From contig CALLAF010000028.1 of NCBI GenBank assembly GCA_938002605.1, positions 1 to 48,566 of the forward strand: DNA of 48,566 nt, read 5' to 3'. This document shows, in pieces, positions 48,430 to 48,566 of the stretch. This stretch comes from an uncultured Paracoccaceae bacterium. Its GTDB lineage: Bacteria; Pseudomonadota; Alphaproteobacteria; Rhodobacterales; Rhodobacteraceae. How positions within the stretch are numbered: position 1 is the stretch's first letter; each line of letters begins with the position of its first letter. The position numbers were made by a program, and so were the translations under genes. Below the pieces are notes generated by a model, which saw nothing but the letters and a program-made list of their open reading frames with translations, was not told where the DNA came from and ran no database searches.

Positions 48430-48566
48430 AGGTGGTCGCGGAAATTAGGGCCCGTCGTTAAGATGGATCGTATGACGAAAGAGACGATCCAAGATTGAGA
48501 AACGAAAGAACCATTCGCCAGAATTCAAAGCCAAGGTTGCGCTTGAAGCGATGCGTGAGGAGATGG
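48430..48566 (+). mobile_element. Left end of an IS3-family insertion sequence (truncated by window)
   Basis: The last 73 bases encode KIEKRKNHSPEFKAKVALEA and onward, the well-known start of IS3-type OrfA transposase. In this frame a TGA lies at 48473 and no ATG follows before 48494, so the first codon may be ATT (48494) or the start may be degraded. The stretch from about 48430 (GGTGGTCGCGGAAATTAG) looks like the terminal repeat. The exact boundary and the other end are not visible. The bases 48384-48429 show nothing clear. Confidence 0.75.

Noticed and set aside
1-48566. CRISPR arrays, prophage genes or attachment sites
   Set aside because: No regularly spaced repeats, no integrase or phage structural genes; the one tRNA gene has no integrase beside it and no duplicate of its 3' end was noticed.

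Overview
The window looks like chromosomal core DNA from a marine alphaproteobacterium of the Roseobacter group (Rhodobacterales). I infer this from the protein families, from gene order (rpmF-plsX-fabH-ihfA-merR; argS-SPOR-nagZ-scpA-scpB; dksA-monooxygenase-xth; an rRNA methyltransferase followed by an RSP_2648-type PIN gene), from the single-cysteine DksA, from an Entner-Doudoroff operon and from a large TRAP transporter. The genus cannot be fixed. The only mobile DNA seen is the start of an IS3-type transposase at the extreme right end.

Layout. 1-2.1 kb: the end of a small membrane protein gene and ilvB/ilvI, with a leader peptide and attenuator in front. 2.2-5.2 kb: a membrane diguanylate cyclase, a YghU-type glutathione transferase and a secreted LysM plus solute-binding protein. 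5.2-12.1 kb: a Cache histidine kinase and NarL-type regulator, divergent from a dctP-dctQ-dctM TRAP operon. A palindromic TACGTA array lies in the shared intergenic region and stem-loops lie inside the operon. 12.1-17.7 kb: bpt, an RDD protein, a DUF2852 membrane protein with two matching operators, a YbaK-type deacylase, glnE and a small companion gene. 17.7-20.3 kb: edd-eda behind a perfect LacI-type operator. 20.4-22.7 kb: a lipoprotein, an rRNA methyltransferase and a PIN protein.

22.7-28.1 kb: a compact minus-strand run of moxR, a GNAT gene, a DUF2927 lipoprotein, a 56-residue membrane protein, a CoxE-like VWA gene, a MOSC gene and an M48 protease. 28.3-31.5 kb: dksA, an FAD monooxygenase, a small secreted protein, xth and erpA. 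31.5-40.5 kb: dgt, a cation/proton antiporter, a second MOSC gene, argS, a SPOR protein, nagZ, scpA, scpB and a small basic protein. 40.5-45.8 kb: a double-length dCTP deaminase, tRNA-Pro(GGG), a MerR regulator, ihfA, fabH, plsX, rpmF and yceD. 45.9-48.6 kb: bamE, an FMN riboswitch controlling a ribN-type riboflavin transporter, a Cys-rich secreted orphan and the IS3 end.

How it fits together. Most of the window is housekeeping: branched-chain amino acid synthesis, sugar-acid breakdown, nitrogen control, lipid and envelope synthesis, chromosome segregation and tRNA charging. The accessory interest lies in its control elements (an ilv attenuator, two kinds of paired operator, a LacI site and a translational FMN riboswitch) and in two gene groups that could be working systems. 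These are the sensor-regulated TRAP locus and the MoxR/VWA envelope operon.
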